From contig OZ244887.1 in NCBI GenBank assembly GCA_965221415.1, positions 1,612,001-1,676,000 on the forward strand: a stretch of 64,000 nt of DNA, written 5' to 3'. This stretch comes from UBA8337 sp965221415. GTDB lineage: Bacteria > Pseudomonadota > Alphaproteobacteria > RS24. How positions within the stretch are numbered: position 1 is the stretch's first letter; every line of letters begins with the position of its first letter. Below, piece after piece: positions 61,601-64,000 of the stretch. Below the pieces are notes generated by a model. The model worked only from the letters and a program-made list of their open reading frames with translations. It was not told where the DNA came from and searched no databases. A program made the position numbers and the translations under genes.

Positions 61601-61606
61601 TTTATA
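61601..61606 (-). promoter_or_regulatory. probable -10 element of ffs
   Basis: TATAAA on the minus strand lies about seven bases before the ffs 5' end. No convincing -35 is found 17 bases upstream. Confidence 0.45.
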
Positions 61607-61650
61607 GCAGAGCTAGCCGACCACACCACCCCCTTACGCACGACATTAAC

Positions 61651-61695
61651 TGAATTGTCTGGGACCGAATTGTCTGGGGCCAAATTATTTAGGGC
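61651..61695 (+). repeat. three 15-base tandem repeats between ffs and nudC
   Basis: TGAATTGTCTGGGAC, CGAATTGTCTGGGGC and a degenerate CAAATTATTTAGGGC follow head to tail. The array is in the divergent upstream region of ffs and nudC; no function is evident. Confidence 0.8.
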
Positions 61696-61761
61696 AGGTC
61701 TTGCTCGCCATAACAAGCCGTGGCAGGGTAGAATAAAGGGTGTCATAAGGAGACCTCCCCC

Positions 61762-62703
61762 ATGGCCTTGCCAGATAATCCGATTATGTTTGCCAATAAC
61801 CCGCTTGACCGCGCGGGTAATTTGCGCACCGATGCCGATTGGGTCGCCGCGCAACTGGCCTCAGAGGACGCTTTGATTGTGCCACTTTGGCAGCTAACCC
61901 CCTTAGTGCTGCCCGAATTGCAAGCGGGCGATGGGCGCGATGTGGGTTGGTTGCCGAAAACCGCTTTTGAAGATGCGTGGCGCGTGGATATGCCAGTTAT
62001 CTTTTTGGGCTTGAACCGTCGTGGGAAACCACTCTTTGCTGCCGATATCAGCCATATGAGCAATCCTGAAGATATGGGGCCGTTCAAATCTATGGGGCAA
62101 TTTGAAGACTTGCGCGTGCTCGCAGCGGCCGGCGATATGGCGCGCACTGAGCTTGCTATTTTGGCGCAAGCCAAAGCGATGCTGGACTGGAACTTGCGCC
62201 ATCCCTTTTGCGCTCGATGCGGCGGTGCCACACAGAGTGCTGAGGGCGGCTATAAGCGTCAATGCACCGTTTGTGGTGCGGAATATTTCCCGCGCACCGA
62301 CCCCGTCGTCATCATGCTGGCGACCCATGGGGAAGATTGCTTATTGGGTCGCCAACGCGGCTGGCCCGATGGCATGTTGAGTGCCTTGGCAGGCTTTATG
62401 GAACCCGGCGAGAGCATCGAAGAAGCCGTGGCGCGCGAGTTGATGGAAGAGGCAGGATTAGAAATCGCATCGGTCAGCTATTTGGGCGCACAACCGTGGC
62501 CTTTCCCCGGCTCGTTGATGATTGGGTGCATGGCCGAGGCGCAAACCCGCGACATTACGGTCGATGAAATCGAGCTTGAAGAAGCGCGTTGGGTTTCGCG
62601 CAGCGATATTATTGCGTCCATGGCAGGCAATGGCCCGATTGGCATACCGCCCGAAATGGCGATTGCGCATCAATTGATGAAAGCCTTTGCCGAAGGGGCT
62701 TAA
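61762..62703 (+). CDS. nudC: NADH pyrophosphatase NudC
   Basis: A 313-residue Nudix hydrolase. A zinc ribbon (CARCGG then CTVCG, about 151-174) precedes the Nudix box GFMEPGESIEEAVARELMEE (about 212-231) completed by AGLE. The SQPWPFPxS signature appears as AQPWPFPGSLM (about 246). It cleaves NAD(H) or removes NAD caps from RNA. GGAGA precedes the ATG. The 3' end overlaps pheA by four bases. Confidence 0.94.
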   Translation: MALPDNPIMFANNPLDRAGNLRTDADWVAAQLASEDALIVPLWQLTPLVLPELQAGDGRDVGWLPKTAFEDAWRVDMPVIFLGLNRRGKPLFAADISHMSNPEDMGPFKSMGQFEDLRVLAAAGDMARTELAILAQAKAMLDWNLRHPFCARCGGATQSAEGGYKRQCTVCGAEYFPRTDPVVIMLATHGEDCLLGRQRGWPDGMLSALAGFMEPGESIEEAVARELMEEAGLEIASVSYLGAQPWPFPGSLMIGCMAEAQTRDITVDEIELEEARWVSRSDIIASMAGNGPIGIPPEMAIAHQLMKAFAEGA

Positions 62704-63542
62704 CCCTCTTTCAGCGCAGCGCGTTCTGGCGCGGCGCGATAGACACCTAAAATATCCATTTCGGAACAATAAAAATTCAGCTCTTCCAACGCCAACCGCA
62801 CTGGCTCACTATCTGGATGGCCTTCAATATCGGCATAAAACTGCGTCGCCAGAAACCCATTTGGCTGATAGCTCTCAAGCTTGGTCATATTGACATTATT
62901 GGTCGCAAAGCCGCCCAACGCCTTATACAACGCAGCCGGCACATTGCGCACCCGAAAGATGAAACTGGTCATCACATCCGCGCCATTCGGCTCGGCATCA
63001 TCGGGGGTGGCCGACATAACAAAAAATCGCGTGGTGTTGGTTTGGCTATCTTCGATATTCTCGCGCAGCACATCCAGCCCATAAATCTGCGCCGCCAATT
63101 TTGAGGCAATCGCGCCATGGTCGGGCGTTTCAGCAGCCGCCAAATCGCGCGCACTGCCCGCCGTATCTGCCGCCACATGCATCTGTAACCCAAGCTCTCC
63201 AATAACATCGCGGCATTGGCCAAGCGCCATTTCATGGCTATGCACATGCTTCAACTGATTTTCTTTTGCCCCCGACAAACCAAGCAAGCAATGGTTCACG
63301 CGCATAAAATGCTCGCCGATAATATACAAGCCAGACCCCGGCAAGAGCCGATGAATATCCGACACACGCCCCGCCGCCGTATTTTCGATAGGTATCATGG
63401 CAAGCGTCGCGTCGCCTGCGCGCAAAGCGGCGAACGCATCGTCGAAAGTCGTGCACGGCAACGGCTCCATATCGGGATAGTGTTCCGCACACGCAATGTG
63501 AGAGTTTGCCCCCAATTCGCCTTGAAATGCTATTTTGGCCAT
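62700..63542 (-). CDS. pheA: prephenate dehydratase
   Basis: A 280-residue monofunctional enzyme (no chorismate mutase domain) for phenylalanine synthesis. It starts AFQGELGANSHIA and has MIPIENTAAGRV (about 52), TTRFFVM (catalytic TRF, about 170), and a C-terminal ACT regulatory domain with ESYQPNGFLATQFYADIEGH (about 227), where phenylalanine probably feeds back. It follows kdsB by two bases, a common alphaproteobacterial pair. Confidence 0.95.
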   Translation of the reverse strand: MAKIAFQGELGANSHIACAEHYPDMEPLPCTTFDDAFAALRAGDATLAMIPIENTAAGRVSDIHRLLPGSGLYIIGEHFMRVNHCLLGLSGAKENQLKHVHSHEMALGQCRDVIGELGLQMHVAADTAGSARDLAAAETPDHGAIASKLAAQIYGLDVLRENIEDSQTNTTRFFVMSATPDDAEPNGADVMTSFIFRVRNVPAALYKALGGFATNNVNMTKLESYQPNGFLATQFYADIEGHPDSEPVRLALEELNFYCSEMDILGVYRAAPERAALKEG

Positions 63543-63544
63543 GA

Positions 63545-64000
63545 TTATTGTCTCGCTTTCAGCACGTCTTCAGCATGGGCTAAATCTTCGGGCGTATCAA
63601 CACCTACGGGTACAGTATCAACCACCGCTGCGGCAATCGACATGCCCGCTTCGAGGGCGCGTAATTGCTCTAATCGCTCGCGTTTTTCCAATGGCGACGG
63701 CGGCAGGCCGACAAATTGTGCCAAAGCCGCCCGCTGATAGCCATAAATACCAATATGATGATATAGCGGCGCTTCATTCTGCTCTGGCGGTGTGCGGGTG
63801 AAACAAAGCGCCCGCCCCGTGGTCGCATCGGTCATTTCCAGAATAGCTTTCACCACATTTGGATTATCATAATCTGCAGCTTCTATTATCGGGGCAACCA
63901 AGGTCGACATATCATAGCCATCGAGCAGCGCCAAAGTGGTTTTGACCAAATGCGCCTCCAGAGTCGGCAAATCGCCTTGCAGATTGATGATAGCATCATG
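63545..64000 (-). CDS. kdsB: 3-deoxy-manno-octulosonate cytidylyltransferase, 5' end beyond window
   Basis: The visible 151 residues are the C-terminal three-fifths. They begin inside the catalytic region (INLQGDLPTLEAHL, equivalent to the conserved QGDEP) and include HHIGIYGYQRAAL and LEQLRALEAG. The enzyme activates Kdo with CTP for lipopolysaccharide, indicating a Gram-negative envelope. The N-terminus with the nucleotide loop lies outside the window. Confidence 0.94.
   Translation of the reverse strand, partial: HDAIINLQGDLPTLEAHLVKTTLALLDGYDMSTLVAPIIEAADYDNPNVVKAILEMTDATTGRALCFTRTPPEQNEAPLYHHIGIYGYQRAALAQFVGLPPSPLEKRERLEQLRALEAGMSIAAAVVDTVPVGVDTPEDLAHAEDVLKARQ

Noticed and set aside
61484..61876. 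Plus-strand frame with pentapeptide-like repeats (TELSGTELSGAKLFRAG)
   Set aside because: The pattern comes from the 15-base tandem repeat, and the frame overlaps the SRP RNA and the start of nudC in another frame. No ribosome-binding site supports it.
1..64000. CRISPR array, rRNA operon or intact insertion sequence
   Set aside because: No regularly spaced direct repeats of 25-40 bases, no rRNA signature and no transposase gene were found on either strand.

Overview
The window reads as chromosome of an alphaproteobacterium. Evidence: a GcrA cell-cycle regulator, a class I lysyl-tRNA synthetase, a SAM-II riboswitch, a DnaX without the zinc-binding cysteine set, and the cluster rpmH-rnpA-yidC-engB-argB followed by dapD-dapE-truA-fmt-def-rmuC-recR-dnaX. 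I cannot name the genus. Genes are dense, with many ATGA or TAATG overlaps, and the flanks look moderately GC-rich by eye.

Left flank (1-31040). Reverse-strand lysS-pyrD-arsC-esterase is followed by a TerB-like protein with a fatty-acid hydroxylase, a membrane glycosyltransferase, lrgA/lrgB-like genes with a long Dcd, and a SAM-II-controlled metZ-trkH unit. Next come an RND efflux pair, argD-argF-hslO, an ABC-2 permease, gcrA, an SDR, an iron-type binding protein, a GFA protein, a crotonase and an AEC transporter. A PLP enzyme/aldonolactone oxidase pair follows. The flank ends with a TbpB-like surface lipoprotein next to its probable Slam outer-membrane translocator.

Genomic island (about 31123-42827). 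It lies between the 3' end of a tRNA-Arg(ACG) gene and an imperfect copy of that 3' end 11.7 kb away. It looks more A+T rich than the flanks. Its core is a tight six-gene operon (31621-39580): a PAPS-reductase-like PP-loop protein, a NifS/IscS-type cysteine desulfurase, a DUF262-HNH (GmrSD/SspE-like) protein, a GHKL ATPase, and two proteins I do not recognise. Sulfur mobilisation beside a modification-sensing-type nuclease suggests a nucleic-acid sulfur-modification defence system, but the DndD/SspC ATPase and DndE/SspB nicking components are not there. This is the best candidate for something undescribed. An AlpA-like regulator, a possible integrase tail fragment, a DUF3800 gene and small membrane or lipoprotein genes fill the rest.

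Right flank (42883-64000). It holds a P1-family peptidase, an orphan histidine kinase, a MerA-like flavoprotein with a TVP38 membrane protein, and ribosome/RNase P/membrane-insertion genes. Arginine and lysine (dap) biosynthesis, formyl-Met handling (fmt, def), truA, rmuC, recR, dnaX, the 4.5S SRP RNA, nudC, pheA and a kdsB cut by the window edge follow. Only the first and last genes are truncated. No rRNA, CRISPR array or intact insertion sequence was seen.
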